Source: Craterostigma plantagineum (lineage: Eukaryota; Streptophyta; Magnoliopsida; Lamiales; Linderniaceae). Taken from it: 64,000 nt of DNA. Below, piece after piece: positions 51,736 through 62,345 of this stretch; positions within the stretch are counted from its first letter, which is position 1; each line of letters begins with the position of its first letter. Under the pieces are notes generated by a model, which searched no databases, was not told where the DNA came from, and saw nothing but the letters and a program-made list of their open reading frames with translations. The stretch spans positions 372,001 to 436,000 of the forward strand of contig JAPQWV010000331.1 in the NCBI GenBank assembly GCA_027422505.1, written 5' to 3'. Made by a program: the position numbers and the translations under genes.

Positions 51736-54625
51736 ATTACATCTCCCGATGACATGCTATCGGCTGACCAACTTGCTGACCTCGAGACCATCACTACGAA
51801 ATTCTCGAAGATTTTCGACGCGCCATCATCTCTCCCACCGACTCGATCGAATGACCATCAGATTATTTTAGCACCAGGAACATCGGCAGTTTCGGTTCGT
51901 CCTTATCGCTATGGCCATATACAAAAAAGCGAAATTGAGAGATTGGTGGCGGAAATGCTAACAGCGGGGATAGTGAGACCAAGCTCAAGCCCTTTCTCTA
52001 GTCCGGTCCTCTTAGTCCGTAAGAAAGACGGGAGTTGGCGGTTCTGCGTTGATTATCGTGAGCTTAATCGGGTCACAGTTCCGGACAAATTCCCGATTCC
52101 AGTGATTCAGGAGTTACTAGATGAATTATGCGGCGCTGTTTTTTTCACGAAGCTCGACCTACGCTCGGGCTATCACCAAATCCGAGTACGCGTGGAGGAT
52201 GTTCCAAAAACTGCTTTTCGAACTCACAATGGCCACTACGAGTTTCTAGTAATGCCGTTTGGTTTGACCAATGCACCGGCTACTTTTCAAGCAACGATGA
52301 ACAACTTATTCCGCCCGGTACTTCGTAAATTCGTTCTGGTATTTTTCGATGATATTTTAATTTACAGCCCGTCGTGGTCATCTCATCTGCAACATATCTC
52401 ACTGGTCTTGGAGCTTTTATCGGAAAATCAGTTTTGCGTAAATCAAAAGAAATGTCATTTCGGCCGTCGTACCATCGACTACTTAGGGCATCTTATTTCA
52501 GCCGGAACGGTGGCCATGGTCCCGCAAAAGATTATTTCAGTGATGCGTTGGCCGACACCCGCCAACCTCAAAGGCGTACGTGGATTTCTCGGGCTAACGG
52601 GGTATTATCGGCGTTTCATTCGCGACTATGGTCGTATTGCTCAACCACTTACGGCGCTACTTAAGAAATCTGAGAGCACGGTTTTTGACTGGGCGGATGC
52701 CGCTGACGCAGCATTTCGACGTCTCCGTGATGCACTCATCACAGCCCCGGTACTCTCAATACCCGATTTTTCAAAACCGTTCATTGTTGAGTGTGACGCT
52801 TCAGGATCGGGTCTAGGAGCTATTCTGATGCAAGATGCACATCCGGTCGCCTATTTCAGCAAAGGGTGGTCCACGCGCATGGGATCTAAATCGACTTATG
52901 AACGGGAGCTCATGGCGTTAGTTTTGGCGGTTCAACATTGGCGACCTTATTTACTTGGCCGAAAGTTCACCATACGCACGGATCACCGAAGTTTGCGATC
53001 TTTGCTTCACCAAAAAATTGCGACTCCGGCACAACAGACATGGGTCGCAAAGCTACTTGGTTATGTATTTGATATTGAATACAAACCAGGCCGAGCAAAC
53101 ACCGGCGCTGATGCCCTATCCCGACAGCCGGAGGCCCCGGAGCTCAATGCCATTAGCTTACCTAAATGGCTCGACATTACACAGATTCAATCAGACATTC
53201 GCCAAGACTCATTCCTCGGCTCTATTATCAATACCCTTGAACGGGACCCTTTAGCAAAACCACCGTATCATCTGGTTCGTGGGTGGCTATATTATAAGGG
53301 ACGTCTTGTCATACCAGAATCGTCGGAATGGATACCAAAGCTATTGACCGAATTTCATGCGACGCCAAGTGGGGGACATTCGGGAGCTTTTCGCACATAC
53401 CGGCGTTTGGCAAGTTCATTATATTGGCGGGGTATGATGAAGACGGTGACTAATTTCGTGGCGCAATGTTTAGTATGTCAACGATCAAAGTACGAGGCGT
53501 TATCTCCGGCCGGGCTTCTTCAACCATTACCAATTCCGGAGCAAGTTTGAGAGGACATCGCAATGGATTTCAATACAGGTTTACCGAAATCAAGTGGGTT
53601 CGATACTATACTCGTTGTGGTGGACAGGTTATCAAAATACGGTCATTTCATCGCACTACGGCATCCATACACAGCCCGAACAGTGGCTGCCCACTTCGTC
53701 GCTGCAATAGTGCGCTTGCACGGCCTCCCCCGAAGCATTGTAAGCGATCGCGACTCAATCTTCCTCAGTAAGTTTTGGCAAGAATTGTTTCGCCTTCAAG
53801 GTACCACCCTTAAAATGAGTTCGGCATACCATCCTCAGACGGATGGGCAATCCGAGGTCCTTAACCGAACGCTCGAGACTTACTTACGATGTTTCGTCGG
53901 GGATCATCCACAGCAGTGGAGTCATTGGCTATCTTGGGCTGAATATTGGTATAATACCACGTTTCAAGTATCGGCGGGCACTACCCCTTTTCATATTGTA
54001 TATGGGCGAGACCCTCCATCGTTGATTCAATTCCTCCCGGGTGAATGTCATGTAGAGGCTGTGTACGATGAGTTGAGGAGTCGCGACGACATATTAAGAC
54101 AGCTCAAATACAACCTAAGTAGGGCGCAACAAAGGATGACCAAGGCGGCAAATGCTCACCGTCGAGAGATCGAATTCGCTAATGGGGACATGGTCTTCCT
54201 CAAGCTTCGACCATACAGACAATACTCACTAGCTAGCCGTTACAATCAAAAACTATCGCCGCGTTTTTACGGTCCTTTTCCTATTGTGGAGAGAGTAGGT
54301 CCTGTGGCATATAAGCTACAGCTTCCAGACAGTTCGCGAATCCACCCGGTGTTTCATGTTTCCCAGCTGAAGCGAGCTATCGGCAACCACCCCGTCGAAC
54401 TTTCTCTTCCACCTCACATGTCGCTTTCATTGACACCCGACATACAGCCCGAGCAGATATTGGACTCCCGCTGGACCATCATCAACGAAGTCGCAGTCCG
54501 AAAACTCCTTATTAAATGGCGCGACCACCCAACCGAAGAGGCAAGCTGGCTCACAGAACCAGAACTACGACGTTCGTACCCAACTTCCGCCTTGAGGACA
54601 AGGCTGTTTTTCGAGAGGGTGGTAA
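51736..54625 (+). pseudogene. Reina-type Pol (RT, RNase H, integrase, chromodomain), interrupted
   Basis: Open from 51754 to a TGA at 53548-53550, then open again from 53551. RT has FFDDILIYSPSW near 52348; RNase H has VECDASGSGLG and TDHRSLRSLL; integrase has the CLVCQRSK zinc end and HPQTDGQSE near 53833; the chromodomain is LLIKWRDHPTEEASWL near 54510. The TGA replaces what is normally Trp in the PEQ-W-EDI segment by one base. Near the C-terminus (about 54575) the expected frame shifts by one, and the annotated frame runs into the 3' LTR. Two or three point lesions only. Confidence 0.9.
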
Positions 54626-55057
54626 TGTTAGACGTTACTCAAGACGTCCCGCTAAGAAGCCTAGCGAACCGCGGGACGATGGGTCGGGCCGAGAAATGCA
54701 AGATGATGTTTTGGGCCGAGACATGAATGCGATGGTAGAGATTGATCAAATCAAGGAGGAGAATCATTTGGCTTGATCCTAGCCACTTTTCATTCTTGGA
54801 GTTATGATCCCTTAATTCAAGCTCGTAATAAAGTTTACTGATTTTTAGTTTATTTCCTTTTGTAGTTATTTGGAGGAGCTTAAGTATGCGTGTTATTTGG
54901 ATTAGATGGGGGTATGTGAGTAAGGAGGTGAATAAGGGATGAGAGCGTCCTCTCATGGCTATGATTGTTTAAATAAATATTACCCATCAGTTCTTTCGTG
55001 TCCATTTTACATCGTTTCTTTTCGTAATTCCTCTACAAAGTGGTCTTAACTCTAACA
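54626..55057 (+). repeat. 3' LTR of the Reina-type element
   Basis: Identical by eye to 45856-46287, then target duplication TATGA and continuation of the UBP exon. Confidence 0.92.
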
Positions 55058-57386
55058 TATGATTCTAAAAAAGAGACTGGCTATGTTGGACTTAAGAACC
55101 AGGGGGCTACTCTACTTGTTATATGAACTCTTTGCTTCAGACTTTGTATCATATTCCGTACTTCAGAAAGGTAAATTTATATCTTAGTAAAGTTATTATT
55201 AAACTTGGCAATTTGCTTTGTGATCTGAGGACTTTGAGAAAAGCTCACTTTGTATATATATCAGGCTGTATATCACATGCCTACTACAGAAAATGATAAT
55301 CCTTTAGGGAGTATCCCCTTGGCATTACAGAGTTTATTTTATAAGCTTCAATACAGTGACTCCAGTGTGGCTACTAAAGGGTTGACTAAATCATTTGGAT
55401 GGGATATATGCAACATGATGTTCAAGAACTCAACAGGGTTTTATGTGAGAAGCTTGAAGACAAAATGAAGGTGCTTTGGCCTGGCAAGAATGATGATTTT
55501 GATTTGCTATTAATTTTGTACTAACAAATGGGTAACTTTTCTTGTTGTTTCAGGGAACTGTCTTTGAAGGGACGATACAGAAGTTGTTCGAAGGGCATCA
55601 TATGATTACATTGAAAGCATCAACGTGGACTTCAAATCGACAAGAAGAGAATCGTTTTATGGTATTGATTACAGCTGGTACTCATCATTTGTAGGTTATA
55701 ACGTTTATTTTGACCCTTCTCCTCTTTCCAGACCTTCAGCTTGACGTAAAAGGTTGCAAAGATGTCTATGCTTCATTTGACAAGTATGTGAAAGTTGAAC
55801 GTCTTGAAGGAGATAACAAGTACCATGCTGAAGAGCATGTTTGCAGGTATGCTATTCCAACAAGAATGATGTGCTACGTCTTTCTTCTTTGGTCTGGTTA
55901 ATAATTATATAGATGATTTTGTCATGTGCAATTGTATTTTGATGCAAACTTAAACATGGTTGACAGTTCGAAGCATGAAAAATTAGGAAGGGGAGATAGG
56001 GTTATCCTATGCAAGAACCTGTGCCGACCCCTGCAAATGATTGAATATGTGTGAGATACTTTTTGGGAATAGCCCACATAGGCTACTGCAGCGTTGGCCA
56101 AGGAATTTGTTAGAGATGTCAGGTCGTGAATTTGATGCTAATTTAGATTTTCCTATAAATATGTTTTCTTAGAGTATTGCTACAGTTGGTAACTGCCATT
56201 CACGTTCAGTTTCAGGAAGTAGCTTTGGCTGGTTTACACTTTAAGAGCCAATTTTTTATTTGAATGAGTAACATCTTAGTTGCTTGGTTTCACGCTCTAA
56301 GAAATGGGTGACGAATTAGAATGCGGCGAAAATTAAAGAATACAATTATTGGCTGAATACCCGTCGTAACTATTTTCAGAGGATGATATAAGAGAAAGTT
56401 ATTTGCCAAGTGCTGGCTACTAGCTACAAGTATTCACACTATGCATTAAAACCCTAACCTAAGAATAATAAGAGAAAAGCACAGTAACAAAGGCGCTTTA
56501 GATATTAGGGTTACTAACACAACAAAGGAAATCTGCCATAATGGAAAATACATAAAAACGGTTCCTGTTAGAGCAGAGATGTTTGTGGATACTCTTCATC
56601 TGATTAATTATTGGTCGTGATGGTACGGTACGGTCCCCTAATTTAAATGGCTGGGAATATTGATGTGCCGAACTTCATTGCATAAGTTGTTTACTGTGAC
56701 ATTTGGTGCATAACTGTTTCCTGGGTAATTTGTTTGATCCTAGGATGCGAAGAAGGGAGTTTTGTTCATGGATTTCCCTCCGGTTCTACAGCTTCAGTTA
56801 AAACGTTTTGAGTATGACTTTATGAGGGATACCATGGTCAAGGTTAGTATAGTAATAATGGCGCTGCTACCGTCTTATTGGTTCCTCCTATCTTTATTCT
56901 ACTAGCACTCATGTGTTTTTTAATACCTAATATCATTCATTTCTATTACATTGGTGGATCATCTAGTTGCTACATTTGGTGATGTGAACTTCTGTTTCTT
57001 TATTAGTCTGAGTATGCACCATGCCATTAGGTTTAAACACTGGTTAAGTTAGCACATCAGTTCTTCCAAGCAATACCCGCCTTTTCCACATCTTCTCTGA
57101 ATTTCTAAATAAAATTAAAAAAAAAATATGTTTTTCTGCATCTGCACCTGACATGTATCAATGTCATATATTAAAACGTTGACATTTTTATTTCTTAAGG
57201 TTTGTGCTAAGCTTTTTCCCTTGTTATACCTAGTAAACTTTCTTTCACATGCCTGTATCTGTTTTTCTTAATTAAAACACAAATTGCCGGATCTGGCCTT
57301 TCAATCAGCTTTAATCATTTATATTAGCGCCTACTGTTGGAATGACATGATAATTACATAATAATTGCAGATTAATGACCGCTATG

Positions 57387-57433
57387 AATAAGTCCCTTAA
57401 CCTTTATACGCTTCAAAGGTTAAGGGACTTATT
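57387..57433. repeat. 19-bp perfect inverted repeat (hairpin)
   Basis: AATAAGTCCCTTAACCTTT at 57387-57405 and its exact complement at 57415-57433, loop of nine bases. It lies where the UBP exon (ending DRYE) should continue, so it may mark a small insertion or deletion scar. Confidence 0.85.
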
Positions 57434-57740
57434 TTAAATTGAACTTCTTGTAGTCTATGATAGTGTCTGTTACATATGATGCTGCCACTAAAAACACGAG
57501 CAGTCAATTTTATTGTAGACTGATCAGGATTTGGAGGATTGCATATTATGCTTCTACTTTTTTTTTTCTTTTTCTTTTTTTTTCTGTCCACTGGTGGAGT
57601 TCATGACTATAATATCGACTTTGATACTGTTGTCTTGATTATTTTTTGTTTATCGAAGTTCGTTTCTTCATTTCAAACAGTGTTTTAGTTCATAGTGGTG
57701 GCGTGCATGGCGGACACTACTATGCTTATATCCGGGAGAG

Positions 57741-57975
57741 AATGGCAAAAATAGACAACTTTTTAAAATACAATTGCAAATCTAGTTAACTTTTTAGCAA
57801 AGGTGCAAAATTAGACAGCTTCTTCACTTTTAATTATTATCCTTTTTACTTTGATCACAAAACTATTTTAAATTACAATTTCTACTTTCTCATTACCACA
57901 AATAAGCAATATTTTATTAATAATTATATATTTAATCCTAACTAGATTTTTTATTTTCAATTAACATGTTATAGG
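57741..57975 (+). repeat. Left TIR of MULE-C
   Basis: Begins immediately after the UBP codons for HYYAYIRE. Reverse complement is found at 59023-59055 and 59956-60110, split by the LINE. Confidence 0.8.
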
Positions 57976-58746
57976 TATGGGTCCGCTACATCAAATTGGT
58001 TCGAAATCATGAATAGTGTACTCAGGGGCGCTCGTCGGCTACCACCAACGGTTATTGCACAAGCTACTTTTTTGCGTTGTCTAGACTACTTCCAAGAGCA
58101 TCGAAGGGAGACAGATCGCTTGAAACAAGAACGACATTTATGGCCTGAAAAAGTTCATCTCCAATATAGTCGTTGGGATAGGAAAGCTACAAAACATACA
58201 GTTCGCCCCTATAACGCAGTTACTAGGACAACAACTGTTATTACTCCAGGAAAACCAGGCTGTCGCCCTCAACTTCATCATGTTAATCTCAAAGATCCTT
58301 CTTGTACGTGTGGCAAGTGGATGGTTTACAAAATTCCATGCTCACATGCAATGCAGGTATGCGTCTGAAATCATATTATTATTTTTATTATTGGTAGTAC
58401 TGTTTATTATTATTACTAGTATTCAAATTATTGTTGTTTTTTATTGTTATTGTTATTATATTGAAAACTTGTCTCTATTTTCTTTCAGGTGTGGAAGTAT
58501 TTTAAAGTCGATCCATGTGAATATGTTCCAGATGATTTTGGAATTGAAATATTGGAGGCAACATATTCTTATCAATTTGAGTGTCCATTAGGGGGTCTCA
58601 TTGGAAGTCTCCTTTTCATCTGGCACACAATCCTTATCTTCGCCCAGAGAGAAAAGTCGGACGAAAGCGAACACGGCGATATCCATGTGAAGTGGATCGA
58701 AAGTCTCGCAAGAAACGCTCAATGGAAATTAATGATGATGATGTGA
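57976..58746 (+). pseudogene. C-terminal fragment of a MuDR-type transposase
   Basis: A frame at 58009-58368 reads SNWFEIMNSVL-like residues then a SWIM zinc finger CTCGKWMVYKIPCSHAM. After an AT-rich intron-like gap (58366-58489) it continues VWKYFKVDPCEYVPDDFGIEI and, following a one-base shift, a basic RPERKVGRKRTRR tail. The catalytic DDE core is absent, so this is a non-autonomous remnant. It is unrelated in detail to the FAR1-type transposase of MULE-A. Confidence 0.8.
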
Positions 58747-59022
58747 CAACTTTATAGAAATTGATTATTACATAGTGGTTGAATATTTTATGAAAGACCA
58801 TATTTTTTAATACTACGCAGTCGTTTTTAGAAGTTTTTTTTTCTGCCTTTCTATTCAAAGGAACGTTTGAATATGTTTTCTTATTCTTCCTTCTTTATAT
58901 TTTTTTAATTATAATAAAATAATGTTAATCAAAAATTTATTCTATGTAATGCAAAGATTCTAGACATTAGCTGCTTGATACATCTGCAAACGGCGTAGCC
59001 TAGGAAAGTTGGTTTTAACTAA

Positions 59023-60117
59023 AATGAGTTAATTGAAAATAATTAAATTTAGTTAGGATTGAACATTAGAGACTGTGTGACTTGGAATCTAGCGTTGGCA
59101 GGGAAACAGGTATGGGATATTACATTGGAATCTGATTCTTTATGGATCAAATGGATCAATGCTATTTACTTGAAAGGTGATTGCTTCTGGGACTACAATC
59201 CAGGGATAGACTCAAATTGGCATTGGAAGAAGCTTCATAGGATCAAAGAAAGGTTTCGAGAGGGCTATATGGGGCGCATATGGAAACCTGCTGTGGATGG
59301 TAAATACACGGTTAGTTCTGGCTACAAATGGCTTAAGGGGGACATGCCAACATTTCAACCAAGCAAAGCCTTTGGAGCAGTTTTAATGTACCTAAACATG
59401 CAATTATACTCTGGTTATTGATGCACAAGAAGCTGCTCACACTTGACAGATTAACTAATTGGGTTGTGGTGATTGCCAATCAAACGTGCCGGCTTTGTGG
59501 TGAAACTGTGGAAATTATTGAGCATATATTTTTTACATGTCAGTTCAGCCAGCAGCTGGTCCTGAGAATGGCTGAATGGTTAAACCTGCAGGTCACACTA
59601 TATACCTATGATGATCTGTTTAAATGGTTTTTGCGTGTAGGGGGCAAAAAGAAAATTCAACATCGTATTAGTATAGCTTGCTATGCTTCGATGGTGTACC
59701 ACATTTGGAGGGAGCGAAATAGCAGAATTCATGATGTGGTGTCTCACTCGGTGGAGCAAATTATTCAGGCGATTGTTCAAGAAATGAAGGGCAGAATTGG
59801 AGCCGTCTGCTCGCTTAAGTCTGGAGGAACGATGTTATGTTTAATCGAGTGTTTTCATATGCGTTCACTTAAGTTGATCTTGTTTGTAAGATTGGGTCTG
59901 ATGTAACGTTTCATTGTGCTTGTTTGGTAAATGAATATAAGCATTCTACCAAAAAAAAAATATAATTATTAATAAAATATTGCTTGTTTGTAGTAATGAG
60001 AAAGTAAAAAACTGTAATTTAAAATAGTTTTGTGGTCAAAGTAAAAGTTAATAATTAAAAGTGAAGAAGTCAGTCTAGTTTTGCACCTTTTATTAAAAAG
60101 TTAACCAGATTTCCAAT
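59023..60117 (+). repeat. Right TIR of MULE-C, split by a LINE and truncated
   Basis: Right TIR pieces 59023-59055 and 59956-60117 correspond to the complement of the left TIR in order. The break at 59055/59956 holds the LINE. The break at 60117/60118 is the edge of MULE-B. Confidence 0.75.
59056..59955 (+). mobile_element. 5'-truncated LINE (L1-type) with poly(A)
   Basis: Two overlapping frames (59059-59421 and 59418-59906) carry the end of a plant L1 ORF2: GKYTVSSGYKWL, then TLDRLTNW and the zf-RVT motif CRLCGETVEIIEHIFFTC, then a region typical of the ORF2 C-terminus. A one-base overlap marks a frameshift. It ends in an A tract at 59949-59958. Inserted within the MULE-C right TIR at GTTAGGATT. 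RT itself is absent because of 5' truncation. Confidence 0.85.
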
Positions 60118-60284
60118 CTGGATTGCTATTCACCCACCCCTTTTTCCTAGTCACCGCCCCCTAAAGGGCTGGAAAAAAGACGATTTTGCCCTTATGATAT
60201 TTAAATTAATTTAAAAAGAGAAAAGGGCCTATTTTTCGCATCTGGTAAGCCAAATTAACGTAAAACATTGTTCGAATTTCAAAT

Positions 60285-60485
60285 CGACCGAAAAAAAAAT
60301 CTGACCGAAAATCGATTTCGGTCTGTACAGCACCGACCGAAATCATGTTTCCGTCGGTACAGTAGTGACCGAAATCTTGTTTCGGTCTGTACTGTACTAA
60401 CCGAAATAAATTTTCGGTTGCTGTAGTACTGACCGAAATCAATTTTCGGTCAGTACTGTAACGACCGAAAATTGTTTTCGGTCGA
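60285..60485 (-). repeat. ACCGAAAT palindrome array of MULE-B
   Basis: About seven units of ACCGAAAT-N-ATTTCGGT type at about 30-bp spacing with TACAGTA/TACTGTA spacers. Third copy of the array class found in both first introns of MULE-A. Confidence 0.85.
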
Positions 60486-60489
60486 ATTT

Positions 60490-60775
60490 TTTTTATATAT
60501 TATTTATTTGTATTATTTATTTGGATTATTTATTTGTATATTTTATTTGGATTATTTATTTGTATTATTTATTTGGATTATTTATTTGTATATTTTATTT
60601 GGATTATTTATTTTTATTATTTATTTGGATTATTTATTTGTATTATTTATTTGGGTTATTTATTTATATTATTTATTTGGATTATTTATTTGGATTATTT
60701 ATTTGTATATTTTATTTGTATTATTTATTTGGATAATTTATTTTTATTATTTATTTGTATATTTATATTCGAAAC
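60490..60775 (+). repeat. TATTTATTTG(G/T)AT microsatellite-like array
   Basis: About 20 tandem copies of a 12-13-bp unit alternating TTATTTGGATTATTTATTTG. All frames are open and give Leu/Tyr/Phe/Ile-rich repeats; I treat these as artefacts. Confidence 0.9.
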
Positions 60776-60859
60776 GGAATAAATATGCAAACAAATATTG
60801 AAAACATATATAAAATCCGTCCGATACAATAAAAGATAAAAAAGACAATAGCAACAGCG

Positions 60860-61700
60860 TCAAGGGGCCTGGCGCCACCGGTCGTTGATGTCATTCAGCC
60901 TCTGTCGGAACTCGTCCGTACGCGTCGTTTCACCACGATGCAGACTGGCTAGCATGTCCGAACTCAAGCTGTACATCGTGCTGTACCACTGCACATAGCA
61001 ATAATACGTACGATTACACATATAAATATAAAAAAATCGACATAAGATTTAATTACGTACGTAGTCGGCGTGGCTGCGCGGGGGTATGCATGCCGATGAG
61101 GATCCCGCTCCGTCGAAAGCAGGCGACGATGAGAATGCATCTCATACCAGTCCATGAAAACATTTAAAAAATTGTATACCAGGCGACGATGAGAATGCAT
61201 CTCCCCCCACGGCATGTGGAAGGTGTTCGTGTCTGGATGCCAGCGCTCCACAAAAGCGCTGAGTAGAGGCTGGTCCAACTGACCCATCATAGCATCCGTG
61301 AGCTGCGCAAGCCCCGTGCCATCGATCTGGCTCTGCGTCTCCGGCGGGAACTTGGAGTACCAATTCTTCAGCTTCCCAAGCACCGACCCCCGCTGCTCGC
61401 ACTTCAGCAGGGGTCTCTCCTCCTCACCCGTTCAGATGCGGGGCGCGATGTGCCCCAGATAACTACGGATCACCTCGTCATCATATGGACCACCGGGCTG
61501 TGGCCCCTGCACCCTCCACGAATCGTCATATGTGACCCTGGATCGCTTGCTCCCTATTTCATTTTTCACAAATAACGCAAAAATAAATTTAATTTCTTTT
61601 ACGTATTTTAAGACACGACATCGCACGTCAGTTTATAGAGGAGAATGGAATTACCTGAGGAGGCCGGTGGCAGATCGTCGCCGGATGACTCAAACGATGC
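60860..61700 (-). pseudogene. Internally deleted PMD gene of MULE-B
   Basis: Minus strand pieces of the MULE-A PMD gene: exon 2 end (61700-61650), exon 3 start (GSKRSRV, WRVQGPQPGGP, about 61555), then WYSKFPPETQSQIDGTGLAQL and VERWHPDTNTFHMPWGEM. A deletion then joins directly to the MDWYEMHSHRR part of exon 4, a segment of about 50 bp with AGGCGACGATGAGAATGCAT is present twice (about 61119 and 61180), and exon 5 ends with WRQAP and a stop at 60860. The middle of the PMD fold is missing. Confidence 0.8.
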
Positions 61701-61702
61701 TC

Positions 61703-61914
61703 TGCTGGTAAAATCCAAAGGCGAATCTTCGTGAAGGTGAGAGCCAAGATGAGTTGGTTGGACTCCCAGGGATTAACGATGAGCCAAGATTTATTCTATT
61801 ATTATTATTATTATTATTATTTGTGTTTTGAGCTTCAATCGCCATCGTCATAATCAGAGTCGTTGTTGTTGCTGCAGAGAAGAAAAAGAGGAAAGACATA
61901 AGAAATTTAGCCAT
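61703..61914 (-). pseudogene. N-terminal fragment of a G-type lectin S-receptor-like kinase
   Basis: From the ATG at 61914: a hydrophobic signal peptide (AKFLMSFLFFFSAATTTT), a run of Asn encoded by an ATT/AAT microsatellite (61796-61828), then INLGSSLIPGSP and SSWLSPSRRFAFGFYQQ. The last block is the canonical start of the bulb-lectin domain in LECRK/RLK1-type receptor kinases. It ends at the MULE-B junction after about 70 residues, followed within four codons by a stop. The rest of the lectin, PAN and kinase domains is not in the window. Confidence 0.75.
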
Positions 61915-62154
61915 TACTGAGCCGATTGTATACTGCAGAACAACAAAGCAAGCAATGTTCCTGCTTCCTTCTTTTATGCACAACACAAATATAAAGACCG
62001 ACTGAGACCGACCGAAGAAGGTGGTGGGGATATAGTTTTAGTTGGAGCATTGACTTGGACTGGACTAGTTAATATTAGACTACTACTATTGCTACACGCT
62101 TTTTCTTCTATTCTATTACTTTAGTTTCTTTCTTTCACATTCCACAAATAATAT

Positions 62155-62345
62155 TCCATCCGTCCCGCTAATTTTATCACACTTTTCCATTACGAGCGTC
62201 ACAATAATTTTATCACATTTTCTTATTTAACAAAAAACTATCACAAACAACTAATAAAATAATATTAAATATTCTTAAAAGACGTGTCAAAATATACTTT
62301 TATCTTTTCAAATTGTACTATATTATTATAATAATACCACCTTAA
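62155..62345. mobile_element. Partial Stowaway-like MITE
   Basis: Starts CATCCGTCCCGCTAATTTTA and contains CTTAAAAGACGTGTCAAAAT and TTGTACTATATTATTA, matching the element at 26442-26730. The right terminal GGGACGGAGG repeat is missing, so it looks truncated. Confidence 0.5.

Larger units (their letters stand above)
45856..55057 (+). mobile_element. Ty3/gypsy chromovirus (Reina-type) in a UBP exon
   Basis: LTRs 45856-46287 and 54626-55057 (432 bp each, no difference noticed). TATGA duplications at 45851-45855 and 55058-55062. Gag, protease, RT, RNase H, integrase and a C-terminal chromodomain are present, and a copia element is nested at 47928-51735. Short LTRs and the chromodomain suit Reina. 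Confidence 0.9.
35745..57740 (+). pseudogene. UBP12: UBP12/13-type ubiquitin-specific protease, disrupted
   Basis: Exons inferred: 35745-35774 (MTMMTQQPLD), 44765-44831 (EDKEMLVPHSDLVEG), 44994-45117 (MATH start, [19 protein letters not shown]), 45310-45462 (LIFPKGNNVDYLSMYLDVAD), 45754-45855 joined to 55063-55170 (WSYD, then SKKETGYVGLKNQGAT), 55265-55470, 55554-55661, 55732-55846, 56744-56842, 57371-57388 and about 57681-57739 (HSGGVHGGHYYAYIRE). These match plant UBP12/13: N-terminal MATH domain, then USP Cys and His boxes. Lesions: frameshift in exon 4, internal deletion of part of the MATH domain, 5-bp duplication at the catalytic Cys box, a deletion in the exon at 55265-55470, a hairpin after 57386, truncation at 57740, and two large retrotransposons. 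The family regulates protein stability; this copy cannot encode a full enzyme. Confidence 0.85.
57741..60117 (+). mobile_element. Second MULE with long TIRs (MULE-C), disrupted
   Basis: A left end of about 235 bp (57741-57975, GAGAATGGCAAAAATAGAC...) is mirrored at 59023-60117: reverse-complement blocks ACTTCTTCACTTTTAATTATTA, CACAAAACTATTTTAAATTACA and CAATATTTTATTAATAATTAT are shared. Between them lie the C-terminal part of a MuDR-like transposase and, inside the right TIR, a LINE. The last about 35 bp of the right TIR are missing, because MULE-B starts at 60118. It inserted into the last visible UBP exon. Confidence 0.8.
60118..61702 (-). mobile_element. Deleted relative of MULE-A (MULE-B)
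   Basis: Starts CTGGATTGCTATTCACCCACCC, the MULE-A terminus, followed by the same TIR blocks (TCACCGCCCCCTAAAGGGCT, AAAAAAGACGATTTTGCCC). An ACCGAAAT array, a long AT microsatellite and an internally deleted minus-strand PMD gene follow. Transposase and OTU genes are gone. The opposite TIR is missing: similarity stops inside PMD exon 2 at about 61702, where receptor-kinase sequence begins. It lies inside the truncated TIR of MULE-C. Confidence 0.8.

Noticed and set aside
60472..60801. Overlapping open frames of Leu/Tyr/Phe/Ile repeats
   Set aside because: They result from a TATTTATTTGGAT-type microsatellite open in all frames; no start context or domain.
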